A stretch of 64,000 nucleotides of DNA from Peronospora farinosa. Lineage: Eukaryota; Oomycota; Peronosporomycetes; Peronosporales; Peronosporaceae. Location of the stretch: the NCBI GenBank assembly GCA_947646735.1, contig CANTFK010000980.1, positions 496,001 to 560,000 on the forward strand, read 5' to 3'. A program made the translations under genes and the position numbers. The notes below the pieces were generated by a model. The model ran no database searches, was not told the origin of the DNA, and saw only the letters and a program-made list of their open reading frames with translations. Every line of letters begins with the position of its first letter. The stretch's first letter is position 1. Positions 23,414 through 33,343 of the stretch are shown here, one piece after another.

Positions 23414-24527
23414 ATGCCACCGAAACGTGGTAAGGCTGATGGGTCGCCTGCAAAGGCACCCATGCAGTCCAGCACTAAGCGCACGCGCCGCGATTTATCG
23501 CAGCCGTCGCAAAGTGCGTCAGGCACTGGGGTGAATCTTCCATCTCACTATAATGTGGATGAAGATCCATCTCTCATTGTAGACTACAATGAGAGCCATC
23601 ACCCCAAAGTGGCGATGAGCATAGTGCATTGATGGGACATATGCCCTCATCATTTGAGGCACCCGTCCTTGAGGGAGCATCTATGCTTCCTACAAGCGAA
23701 GGTAAAACCCCGTCGTCTGCGCCTACGAGCGCAGCGACTAAGACTGAGCGCGCTACTTCGAAAGGAGTAGTCGCGACTCAGCCAGATGTAACTTCTCAAG
23801 CTGATGTCTTGACAATCCATAATGGAGAGTCAGACTCAGGTGAGTGTGAGCTTAAAGCTCCACCAAGTACACCTTCGGCCTCACTAGCCCGCCGTCGCGA
23901 GGGCGGCGCTTGCCACCAATGCCACCTTCATCTGAGTGGATGAACTCGGATGGTTCTAGCGCAGCGCTTTTGCAGCGTGCCACTATAGACGCTCATAGAT
24001 TTTATAGCGTCTTTCCTTTGTGGAAAAAGCAGGGCAAAGCACTTGGTCGTGCTTTCCCAATTCCAGTCGTGCTGCGTTCTAACGAGACAGCCGACGACTA
24101 TGAAGCTGAACTTCGGCGCCGTGTTACCTTGCATGAAGATGCAACGAAACAACGGTCGCAGCGAATCAGCTTCGCCATGAAGCGTGCGCATGAAATTATG
24201 GGTGGTAAGCGACCCCCAATTGATTCTCGCCACGCTTCTTCTGCTAGTCCTTCCAGACCTAGCAGAAACAAGACAGCTGGTGCTGCTTCACATAAGCAGC
24301 CACCAGCCCAGGCACGTCAACGCGCAAAGCGTCCACAGGCTTCCACGAGTCAAAGCTCGTTAGGTAACCCTTCCACTGGACAAGGATTTGGAGCTTTCGC
24401 TTCACATGGCGGTGGGCCAACAACCTTCCAACAAGGAAGCGCGTATTCCCTTCCGTGTTCACAGGAGCGGCGATTGCGCCCACCTAATCGCGGCTGCCTA
24501 CCCTGCTGCTGTTCAGTCGCAGGCTGA
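23414..24527 (+). pseudogene. Antisense ORF of Gypsy-2, broken by two frameshifts
   Basis: Begins 104 bp inside the 3' LTR on the strand opposite to gag-pol and runs into the chromodomain. Three overlapping open frames (23414-23632, 23629-23943, 23910-24527) read as one degraded gene. The N terminus is basic (PPKRGKADGSPAKAPMQSS), followed by DEDPSLIVDYNES, a Ser/Thr/Ala-rich disordered part, an ordered segment (RATIDAHRFYSVFPLWKKQG, FPIPVVLRSNETADDYEAEL) and a basic tail (SRPSRNKTAGAASHKQPPAQ). The motif DPSLIVDY and the location equal those of the Gypsy-1 antisense ORF; the rest is not clearly alike. Function unknown. Confidence 0.6.
24259..24483 (-). pseudogene. Gypsy-2 chromodomain
   Basis: RFLVGRLLAHRHVKRKLQIL, VQWKGYLTSFDSWKP and VDVPGLVAAY match the Gypsy-1 chromodomain. 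One frameshift separates it from the upstream pol tail (24727-24480). It lies entirely within the antisense ORF on the other strand. Confidence 0.8.
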
Positions 24528-24676
24528 GTCCGCTGCGCTGAAGAGGCAGGTGACAGATCTCGAGAGTCAAGTCTCGCGACTGACCTCGGATCTGCGTGAT
24601 GTGAGGGCGAGAGACCGTCAGGGGTATGACCGCCTGATGATCCGTTTGGACATTTTTGAGCGACTGGTGATGAGTG

Positions 24677-25940
24677 TGTGGTGGAGTGGGCTCTCAAAAT
24701 TGTATGATGAGACCCCAAACCACTCACTGTGCCGGACTGCCGACTGTCGGAGGGGGTACCCCGATGCCGCGTATGAACCTTCTCTCACCTTGTGTACCCG
24801 TCGGCTGGCGGGTTGCACTCTTCGGAGGACTTGGTGACGATGTAGATGTCTGCCTTGAGGGAGGTAGACCTGGGGGGCCTCGAGTGGATATGCTTCACTC
24901 GGTGGGCCGGTAGGTGGCCACTCGATCGACCTTGTCGAGAGTGGACTTAGAGCCTAATTCTTTAGGGGCGCTTGTCGTCCCTGGCCTTTTCCTTCTGTTT
25001 CAGGGGTATCAACCACCTGACCTTTACGTTGCTCCCGGACCTTGAGGTGAGGGAGACCGCTTCCGATAGCGGGTCTTGGGGGGTGTTGCTACTCGAACGA
25101 GCTCACAGGCCAAATATATCCTGGAGCTCTATTCGCACTTGAACTTCGCTACGCAACTGTCTTCGACGGGGGGCCAAAATATATCCCTTCCCGGAACAAT
25201 GAGTAGCTTAGAGCAAGTTCTTCTTGGGTGACGGAGTCGTGCCACGTGAGGTTCGGCTCGCACTTGTGTCGGACCACACGCCTGTCTTCAACGGGGGGGC
25301 CAAATATATCCCTTCCCCGGAACAGGCGTGTGGCCAGACTAGAGTTCCTTTACAGCGCGACGAAGACTTGCCAAGTAGATCGCAAATTGAGTAGTATTTA
25401 ATATAGTCCTATCCTTTTAACTCCTTTACTCTATCCTTGCCTGAAGCTCTGATTCCTTGCGTCGACTGGTCTGATCCTTGTATAACTGGTCAGGAGTGGC
25501 TGAACCCCGAGGGGCCTGGTCGACCAATGAGGGACCCAGGTCTACCGATGAGGGACCTGTTCGACCAATGAGGGACCGGGTCGACCAATGAGGGACCTGG
25601 TCGACCAAGAGGGACCCAGGTCTACCGATGAGGGACCTGGTCGACCAATGAGGGACCCAGGTCTACCGATGAGGAACCTGTTCGACCAATGAGGGACCGG
25701 GTCGACCAATGAGGGCCATGGTCGACTCCCTTCGGTACAGGTTAAACGTTACCCTGGTAATGACCTCTCCTTTGTTTGTCTTTCGAATTCTCAGCCAACG
25801 GTCGCTTCACTCCGAGGTTCCCTTTATCTCCGGTCCGTTCTCTCTGGTGCGTGGTCCCTTCTCCCTAGTCCACGGCCCCTTGTCCCTTCAATCCAACGGG
25901 ACCCTGGGTTCTTCACAATTTAGGAAAGCACTTCACCACA
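24677..25940 (+). mobile_element. Copy A of a ~1.3-kb TG...CA element (solo-LTR-like), TSD AGTG
   Basis: 1,264 bp between TGTGGTGGAGTGGG and CACTTCACCACA, flanked by AGTG at 24673-24676 and 25941-25944. The ends form an imperfect 12-bp inverted repeat. No protein is encoded. Inside are two direct copies of a CGGGGGGCCAAAATATATCC-type block (about 25160-25195 and 25290-25325) and a 21-bp minisatellite. Copy B at 28982-30283 has matching ends in the other orientation. A solo LTR or a small non-autonomous transposon would both fit. Confidence 0.75.
25512..25736. repeat. 21-bp minisatellite, about 10 copies
   Basis: Tandem variants of GGACCTGGTCGACCAATGAG (21-bp period), alternating with a TCTACCGATGAGGGACC variant. 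It lies in the middle of element copy A. Any ORF across it is just repeat translation. Confidence 0.9.
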
Positions 25941-27536
25941 AGTGACCCGCGTCAAGCGCGGAGTCCTCCTCGATCACCGAGTCCTCTATCGCCTCGTTCA
26001 TATACGGGGAGCCTTTCGGCTTCCTCGTCTCCTGATCGGTCGCGACACTCGACTCACAGTCGACGTCACCATCGGTCTCGTTAGATCGATGCGGATATGT
26101 GATCTCTTCTGGATCAACATACCGTTTCAGGCGACCCACGTAAAATACGGGCTGCGTCTGCATATACGGTGGGAGAGTGAGCCTATAATTTAGGTCTCCA
26201 ACTTCTTCAACCACTGTAAAGGGCCCAATGAATCGGGGCAAATAGCTTAGTAGTACCACCAGGTAGTACAGAAATTGCATGTTTAGGTAGGATAGCAGTA
26301 CTTAACAACACTTTGTCCCCCACACTTAAGTGTTCATTGTTTTTGCGACCGTGCTGGTCTGCATATTGTTTTTGCTTGTCCTGTGCGCTTGCCATCGCGT
26401 CACGGACTTTACGTGTGATGGCTAATCGCTCATCTACGAAGCGATGAGCTTCGCTCACGCTTTTAGCATCCAGCTCGCCGATGACGCCTCCAAGAGGTCG
26501 TTCATGGTCGACGCTGTTGATAACACTATAGTGTCATCATCAAGGAGCACTGGTATTTCTTGCCGTGCCTCCTCTGTGACACCTATAGGTGACGTGACCA
26601 CTGCTAAACTAGCAGTGTCACAAGGGCAACCTTGGCCCTCTTTGGCATTCGCCCCGAGCGAAGTGAGGGGCCCTCCCCCAATAAGACTCGGGCTGCGTAC
26701 AAACGAGACTGGCGTTCGAGGATGACGCAGTCCGTTAATATAAAACGGTGTTTCACCCGTACTGGCGTGAACACTGTAATTAATAGCAAACTCCACGAAT
26801 GCAATTGCTTGCTCCATTCTTTGGGAGTCGCTATAGTACGCAACACATCCGCCACGACTCGTTTGGTCCGTTCTGTTTGGCCATCGGTCTGGGGATGATC
26901 AGCGGTTGACATGTGGAGTTTGCTACCCAGCAGCTCAAACACATGTCGCCAAAAACCCGACGTAAAACGCGGATCCCGGTCCGATACTATGGACTCGGGC
27001 ATCCCGTGTAGTCGATACACGTGATCCAGAAACAAGAGGGCAGCCTCTTTTCCTGAGATCTTGGTGCTACATGGTGCTAAATGCACCATCATGCTCAGTC
27101 TGTCTACATATACGACGAGCCCCGTCCTGCCTTCATGATCAGGAGGTAAGCCAAAGATGAAGTACAAACTGACCGACTTCCAACAATCAATTGGAATCGG
27201 CAGTGGCTTCAGTGGCGCACTGCTAGAAATGCAGGCTTTATGCGCTGACACTCTTCGCAAGAGCGAATATAGTTGGCCACTCACCGATATAGGTTGGGCC
27301 ACCAAAATTTCTCTGACACTCGTAAGAATGTCTTTACACGGCCCATATGCCCACTAGATGGCGCATCATGGCACTCGTGAAGTATCATCAGCTTGAGATC
27401 TGTGTCATGAGGGACATAGATTCTCAAGGGATCACAGGGTGACAGTTGATGCCATAACAGGCCATCACTGTAACTAAAGCGATTTAGTTTCGCTTTGAGG
27501 TGCGACGGAAGGGTACCTTTCGTCCACTAAAATGAT
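25941..27536 (-). pseudogene. pol: Gypsy-2 integrase and C-terminal region
   Basis: Frames at 27305-26604, 26817-26455, 26458-26207 and 26280-25941. Visible: CWKSVSLYFIFGLPP, where the usual catalytic Asp of S-D-F is Tyr (codon 27162-27164), then VSDRDPRFTSGFWRHVF and HPQTDGQTERTKRVV, and the tail motif FYVGRLKRYVDPEE. Several frameshifts. Confidence 0.85.
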
Positions 27537-28977
27537 TTAACAGCAAGCGACAATGTTCGTCCTGACTGTAATCTCCTTTATATCGGAGGCCATTGAGCTC
27601 GTCACATGGTAGGCCTTCATGGCTGCCAATGTGGACGACTCAACTTGTGCTTTCACACGAGACACACTATCCTGGCGTCTTGCCTCGAAGTCTGGTCTGC
27701 GCGATAACGCGTCAGCCGAGACATTCGACTTACCCGGCTTATAATCAACTTTGAAGCTAAATTCAGAGAAGACTTTCAGCCATCTCGCTATCCTAGGCGA
27801 GAGGTGTGGTGAATTTATAGCGGTCCGCAGTGATGCGTGATCCGTATAAACCACAAAAGGTTTGGTGCCCAAGAGGTGCACCCGAAACTTCACAAGGTCA
27901 TACTTAATTGAAAGTAGCTCCTTGTCATGCACAGGGTAATTCAGCTCGGCAGCTTTTAAAAGCCGAGACTGATAAGATATGACACGGTCAACGCCGTTGT
28001 CATCCTTCTGCATGAGCGCGCTGCCGATGGCAAAATTGCTTGCATTGCAGACGACGCTAAAGGGCTTATCCGCATCTGTCAATGACAAGACCGGTGCCTC
28101 TACAAGAGATTGCTTCACTGATGTGAACGCTTCTTCTTGCTCCTTTGACCAAGCTCATTCCGTATCCTTTTTTAAAAGGTCAGACAATGGCTTGGTCTGC
28201 TCCGCATAATTTTTGCTGTACTTATGCAAGTAACTAGCGAGCCCAAGGAATTGGCGCAGATCCTTCCCATTACGTGGGACTGGCCATTCCTTTTCAGCCT
28301 TTACCTTTTCTGGGTCTGCTCGTACACCATGTGCACCTACGATGCAGCCCAGTACAGGTATCTCGGGGACCCCTATTACGCACTTTTGCAAGTTAACGTA
28401 TAATTGGGCGTCACCCAAAGTCTGCAACACAGCGTCTAAAAAACGCTTGTGCGACTATATCGCGCTCAGACCGTACTCCGCCCTACTATGCACGAATACA
28501 TCGTCAAAGTAATGGGGCGCGTAGGCACGGTGCTGACGCATCACGTGAGCCACCACTCGGTTGAATGTTGCCGGAGCATTTTTCAACCCTTGTGGCATCA
28601 CAAACCACTCCCACAGCATACCGCTTGGGGTGCTTACTGCCGTTTTGGCTACATCGGTATCTCTCATGAGAACTTGATGTAGCCATCCTTCAGATCCAAC
28701 GCGGAAAAGATAGTTGACTTTCCCATGGAATTCAACAAGACATCTTTCCGCGGGATCGGCGTTTGAACCAGAATGGTGGCCGTTTTCAGCTTATTATAAG
28801 CATGAACCACGCGCCATCCACCCGTGGCTTTACACACACAGAAGGTCGGGCTGCAGTGAGGCGACTTGTTCTCACGTACATGTCCCGCCTTGGCTCGCTT
28901 GTCGAAGAACTCATCGATGCAATCACTTGTTACTTCGGCAACGGCCATTGCCTGGTCACACAATACTTGGTGCCAGG
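27537..28977 (-). pseudogene. pol: Gypsy-2 reverse transcriptase and RNase H
   Basis: RT pieces at 28977-28664, 28667-28455 and 28430-28155: HCSPTFCVCKATGGWRVVHA, MPQGLKNAPATFN, HYFDDVFVHSR and LGCIVGAHGVRADPEKVK. RNase H at 28118-27537: FSVVCNASNFAIGSALM (Asn where the catalytic Asp of VCDAS is expected), YPVHDKELLSIKYDL and VVYTDHASLRTAIN. The start of RT is cut by element copy B. Confidence 0.88.
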
Positions 28978-28981
28978 TTCC

Positions 28982-30283
28982 TGTGGCGAAGTGAAAGAGT
29001 GAATTTCGCCAAGTGTGATCGCATATTTTCGGTTAAGTCCGAAATGGCCAATATTAATGAGTCGCGATCTCGTGGCCAATATTGATGAGTCGCGATCTCG
29101 CAGAAAGGTTTCAAGACGATGTCAAATACGATGGAAAACAGTGAATGGAGTAGTTTGCACTTCTATGTGGGGTCAAATATGGCCTAGAAACTACGCTATT
29201 GCGATCTCCAGTATTTCCGATGGCGATCCGCGTGAACGCGGTCGCTAAGGAGGAAGATGGGTACATCCAAGCATGTGGAGGACGGTCTGGTGTGGATCAC
29301 GTCGCTATGGAGGACTGGAATGGTGGATATGAAATGTCACATTGATGAACTATCTCACATGACCTGAGAAACGGTGAAGAAGACAAGTCGTGATCCGGCG
29401 GATCGCGATCCGATATTAATTATTTAGTACCGCGATCTGGCATTAATTATTTAGTACCGCGATCTGGTACTAATTATTTAGTACCGCGATCTGGTACTAA
29501 TTATTTAGTACCGCGATCTGGTACTAATTATTTAGTACCGCGATCCGATATTAATTATTTAGTACCGTGATCTGGTACTAAAATGGTATTATATCCGAGT
29601 GAGGTAGCGATCCAGATCGCGGCTATATTGGAGTGGACCACATTCCGTGATCTGATTTTTTCCGAAACGGCGATACGTGGCAACAGATCCTGAGCTACAG
29701 ATAGTCAAGATCATAGGTTTTGGTATTTGATTGGTTAACATTAACAGAGTTCAATTTGCTTCTAAGTACACGTGTCGACTTCTCTTCCGGGCTGGATTCT
29801 TTGGCCTCCCGACGTCTCAAGGAAGTCTACATACTACGCAAGTGATATCCCTGGATTGTTTGGCCAGGGATTGCAAGAATTCTCAATAAAACAACTCAAG
29901 CTGCGATTGGACGCAGAGGACTAAGAAGTCCAGATACAAGATCGCGAGACGGCTCAAGTGGTCAGAAGGCAAGCGGATCAAGTATCTACATTTTGGACAA
30001 GGCGATCTCAAGGGAGATCAGGGCGACTCAAATAGAGCACCCCAAGAACAACTGCGATCGTGTGAGGAATTCCACGCGATCGCCCCCCACCTATCCCTAA
30101 CACAATCAAGTTCAACATCGACTCAAGTCTACCGAGAAGAGAGCAACCCGCCCTACCGACGGGTACACAAGGTGAGGAAGGCTATACACACGGAATCGGG
30201 TACCCCCTCCGTTAGTCGGTCGTCCGGGCGCCAGTGGAGAGTTGGGATCGCATCAGCAATTTTGCGAATCCCACTCCACCACA
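28982..30283 (-). mobile_element. Copy B of the ~1.3-kb TG...CA element, TSD TTCC
   Basis: 1,302 bp inserted exactly between the RT codons for HEIDL and EPGTKY of Gypsy-2. TTCC is duplicated at 28978-28981 and 30284-30287, and removing the insert with one copy restores the frame. The minus-strand start TGTGGTGGAGTGGGATTCGC matches copy A (TGTGGTGGAGTGGGCTCTC), and the other end is CACTTCGCCACA. No ORF is present. It holds a 27-bp minisatellite and a second, two-copy repeat at 29045-29100. Confidence 0.78.
29405..29580. repeat. 27-bp minisatellite, about 6.5 copies
   Basis: Tandem TAATTATTTAGTACCGCGAT + CTGGTAC units with few substitutions, in the middle of element copy B. TAATTA and GTAC..GTAC make each unit partly palindromic. 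Confidence 0.92.
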
Positions 30284-31473
30284 TTCCAGGTCAATCTCGT
30301 GCCTGATGCCCCTATTGGTCGGTAGGCGGATCGGCACTTCTGCTGGAAACACATCACGGTGTTTCCACAGAACATCATAGAACGGGCTGTCCTTTAGGCG
30401 TCCCAGCTTTGAGCAGCGAACCGTTTCTTCGTGTCGTTCTCCAATACGCTTACATCCATTGTGGATGAAGAGCAACAGCTCACCACGTTCTCTTCTGGAA
30501 CTGGTGCGACTATCTCGTGGATCTTTCCTTCCTTTAGTTCGGACAGGAACAGATCTCACTTCATCTCCGAGAGATTTACTATCTCCTCGGCAGATGCCAA
30601 GACAAGTTGGAGCACCTCAACAGAGGATGCCTCCGGCATTTTGTCTTCGACGGCCTCGAACAACTCGTTCGTAGGTCCGTCCTCTTGGACCGAGACTGAT
30701 CCAAGGGTCACTCGTTTTGACGTGCCCTTAATCATCTTAATACATCTGGTGCTCGTTGTTCGAGTCACCACGACCTTTGACTTGGAAGAAGGTGTCGTTG
30801 CCGTATTAGCCAGCGCACTCCTTCCAACCACACCAGGCTCATGGCTCTGTTCTGGTTCTTGTGACGCTTGACTTCCTGTCAGCCCACCATCAACTGCCAC
30901 AGGCTCTCGGCTCTGTGCAGGACTACCGGACGCATGACTATCTGTCATCGCCCCATTCACTACACCAGTCTTTTCGACCTGGGTAGGAATATGTGTCACC
31001 TGGATTTATGCTAGGGCACTTCCAGCTACACCACTCTTTTTGAGCTGGGTAGTACCTGGTGCCGATTGACATACCGTCACACCCTCGACTATGTTGGACA
31101 CAGCATCAGCCACATGAGCCTCTCGCAAGAGCACATCCTTTCCGGTGTCTTGCGTAGAGCTAGCGACTGTGCGTGTACGCCAGTCTATCCATGGTTGGTG
31201 TTTAACCAGCCAAGGCATGCCTAGGATGAGGTCATACGGACTCTCCATACGTAGCACTATGAACTTCTCTTTGCAAGAGAAGTCACTAAAACTGAAGGCG
31301 AGTTCAACTTGAACTCTCTCCGATTTGACGAGCGCGCCGTTCGCTAAACGAACGATCGCCTCTTCTCGCTTGCCATCCTGGCAAAGCGACTCATAACTCG
31401 CCGGTCTCTTTTTTAGAGCCGCGAGTTTCACAAAGTTTTGTGATGCACCCGAATCCACGAGAAGGGTCATCAC
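30284..31473 (-). pseudogene. pol: Gypsy-2 protease and protease-RT linker
   Basis: The protease frame 31473-31006 has LLVDSGASQNFVKLA (DSGAS active site) and LILGMPWLVKHQPW. Linker frames follow (30999-30556, 30559-30284) up to DVFPAEVPIRLP and HEIDL, where copy B intervenes. Confidence 0.85.
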
Positions 31474-31608
31474 TTGGTCATAGCCTTGTACTCAAGCGCT
31501 ATAGACAAAAAGAGTTGAGGTCCGACCTTTCGAAACCTCAGGGACTATGCTACCCATTTGTTCGATCAGGGGTAGCTTCAGAGTCCGCGACAGTAGGGAA
31601 TCCCGCCC

Positions 31609-32689
31609 CTACTGCGCTCCCGCATTTCCCGACCCATCTTGGGCAGGTGCTGAACCCGTGCGTCGTGCACGCTGGTTTTTCGCACCTCCCTTCGGGTTGG
31701 GAGACCTTTTGCTGGCTGCCTTAGCACCAGCAGCTACTTTGGCATAGCAGCGAGACATCATATGGCCTCGCTTGTCGCACTTGTAGCAGATCACATCTGC
31801 ATTGCCTAACTCCATAAGAGTGGCATCAGACCTTTCGCAGACGGCCTGTAATAGGCTGTCGCCGAGGCGCTGTTGTAGGATTTCTCCTCAACTAAGGCAA
31901 TGTCAATTGCCTATTCCATCGTCGCTGGCACCTTTCTGAAAAGGGCCTGACGCGATGGACCGTGCCTAAGTCCATTCATGAACGTGGCCACCTTGATACG
32001 CTCTGGTATCGGTTCCCCATCAATGGAAGCCGACAGCGAACGCATCTCTAGCAAAAATTCTTGCAGAGATCGTTTCGCATGTCGTGCTCCAAAGAAGCGC
32101 GCCATAAGCAACACTTCGTTGTTAGGCGGCTGATACATGGCGCGAATCTTTGCCTTAAAGATCGCCCATGATGGGAATGCATCAGCATTAGCCATCAGCG
32201 CAGAGTATGCCCACTCTGACGCTTTTCCACGTAAGTTGGACATGGCATACGACACCATTCTGGTGTCGTCTTCGATGAGTTGTGCCACTCCACATTGCTT
32301 AACTGCTAATAGCCAGTGAACAATCGTGTGAGGGCTAGTCCCATCGAACTTCGGAGGGTTCATCCGAATGGGCCTCGGTTGAGAAGCCGGGCAGAGAGCG
32401 TCTCAACAGTTCTGTTTAGCGCCTCATTCCGTGCCTGCTCAAGCCTAAGCTCATCCTGAGTCTTATTGATGGACTCAGCCGTAGCTTGGCTGTTTACCTC
32501 GGACGCGTTTCTACGCTGTACGAGAACAAACGCCTCAAATTGCTCCAACTGAGCAACATGTTGCTCAGGAGGACAACTTAAGAGGTCGACCAGGGCTTGT
32601 TCACCAAGTTTCTGCGCCATATGCTCTGCCAACTCCCTATGATGTTGGGAGAGGTAAGGGAAGTCACTCCAGTCCATGTTAAGAACCAT
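31609..32689 (-). pseudogene. gag: Gypsy-2 gag
   Basis: Starts MVLNMDWSDFPYLSQHHREL, then a helical, Gln-rich part. After a frame change near 32362 the gag core appears (MNPPKFDGTSPHTIVHWLLA, YAMSNLRGKASEWAYSALM, SLQEFLLEMRSLS). A CCHC knuckle CYKCDKRGHMMSRC lies in a third frame (31815-31609). Same gag family as Gypsy-1 (AMSNLRGKA against AMSNLGGRA). Confidence 0.85.
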
Positions 32690-32744
32690 CTCAACCACAC
32701 GCACGCTTAGACGGGTCGTGGGAAGGACTACTAGTGCTACCAAG

Positions 32745-33343
32745 TGTAGACGGGCACTTCTACGTAGTTTCCTCGTGCTACTAGCACACACCTTATGCAC
32801 AAGCGCGGAAGCGGTTAGACCGTCTTGCCTTCGCGTGCGAGGGTGGTTAGGAGGTTGGTCGTCTGCTTAAACAGTCGTACCACCAGTTGCCTTTCGCTTA
32901 AGCGAGAGTGCAACGAACTTCTTAACAAGAAGGCACCGACGTCACGCAGAAGTTTTTCAACTTCTCGTGCGTGATGCGTTTGTTTAAGTAAATTCAAGAC
33001 TGAGCTATATTTAATTAATTATAACTAAATATATATTTAACTACTGATTGATATATATATATATGTATATATATAGATCGGATACGCGACTCTTTAGAAG
33101 CGTATCCTGTCGCATGAACTTAAATTTAGATTTAAGATCGCAACTGACGTCCTTCTGAGACGTCGTGATGCCTAGCTTCAACTAGCGTCATCCCTTCCCA
33201 TGTGAATCCATCAAGGATATCACATTCACGAGGGTGGATCACATTTGTGTATCACAGGTCAAAAGTAATCATGGATACTTTTAGACCAAACATTAAGGAT
33301 ATTACAGTACTTATGTTTACGTGTAACTAGATGCCCTGTTACA
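32745..33343 (-). repeat. Gypsy-2 5' LTR
   Basis: 599 bp, mate of 22701-23309. The internal region after it (minus strand) begins CTTGGTAGCACTAG, the likely primer-binding area, but I cannot assign the tRNA. Confidence 0.92.

Larger units (their letters stand above)
22701..33343 (-). mobile_element. Gypsy-2: second chromodomain Gypsy retrotransposon, with two later insertions inside
   Basis: LTRs at 32745-33343 (5') and 22701-23309 (3'), with TSD GCGAA at 22696-22700 and 33344-33348. Minus-strand order: gag with zinc knuckle, protease, RT-RNase H, integrase and chromodomain. An antisense ORF on the plus strand lies next to the 3' LTR. Removing the elements at 24677-25940 and 28982-30283 with one TSD each rejoins its reading frame. 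Several frameshifts and a catalytic substitution in integrase make it inactive. It is a different lineage from Gypsy-1: the proteins are alike but the DNA is not. Confidence 0.93.

Noticed and set aside
25426..25608. Minus-strand ORF with repeated VDQxPxWSTRSL-like peptides
   Set aside because: It is only the translation of the 21-bp minisatellite.
29405..29580. CRISPR-like regular repeats
   Set aside because: Units are contiguous without spacers, in a eukaryotic transposon: a minisatellite.
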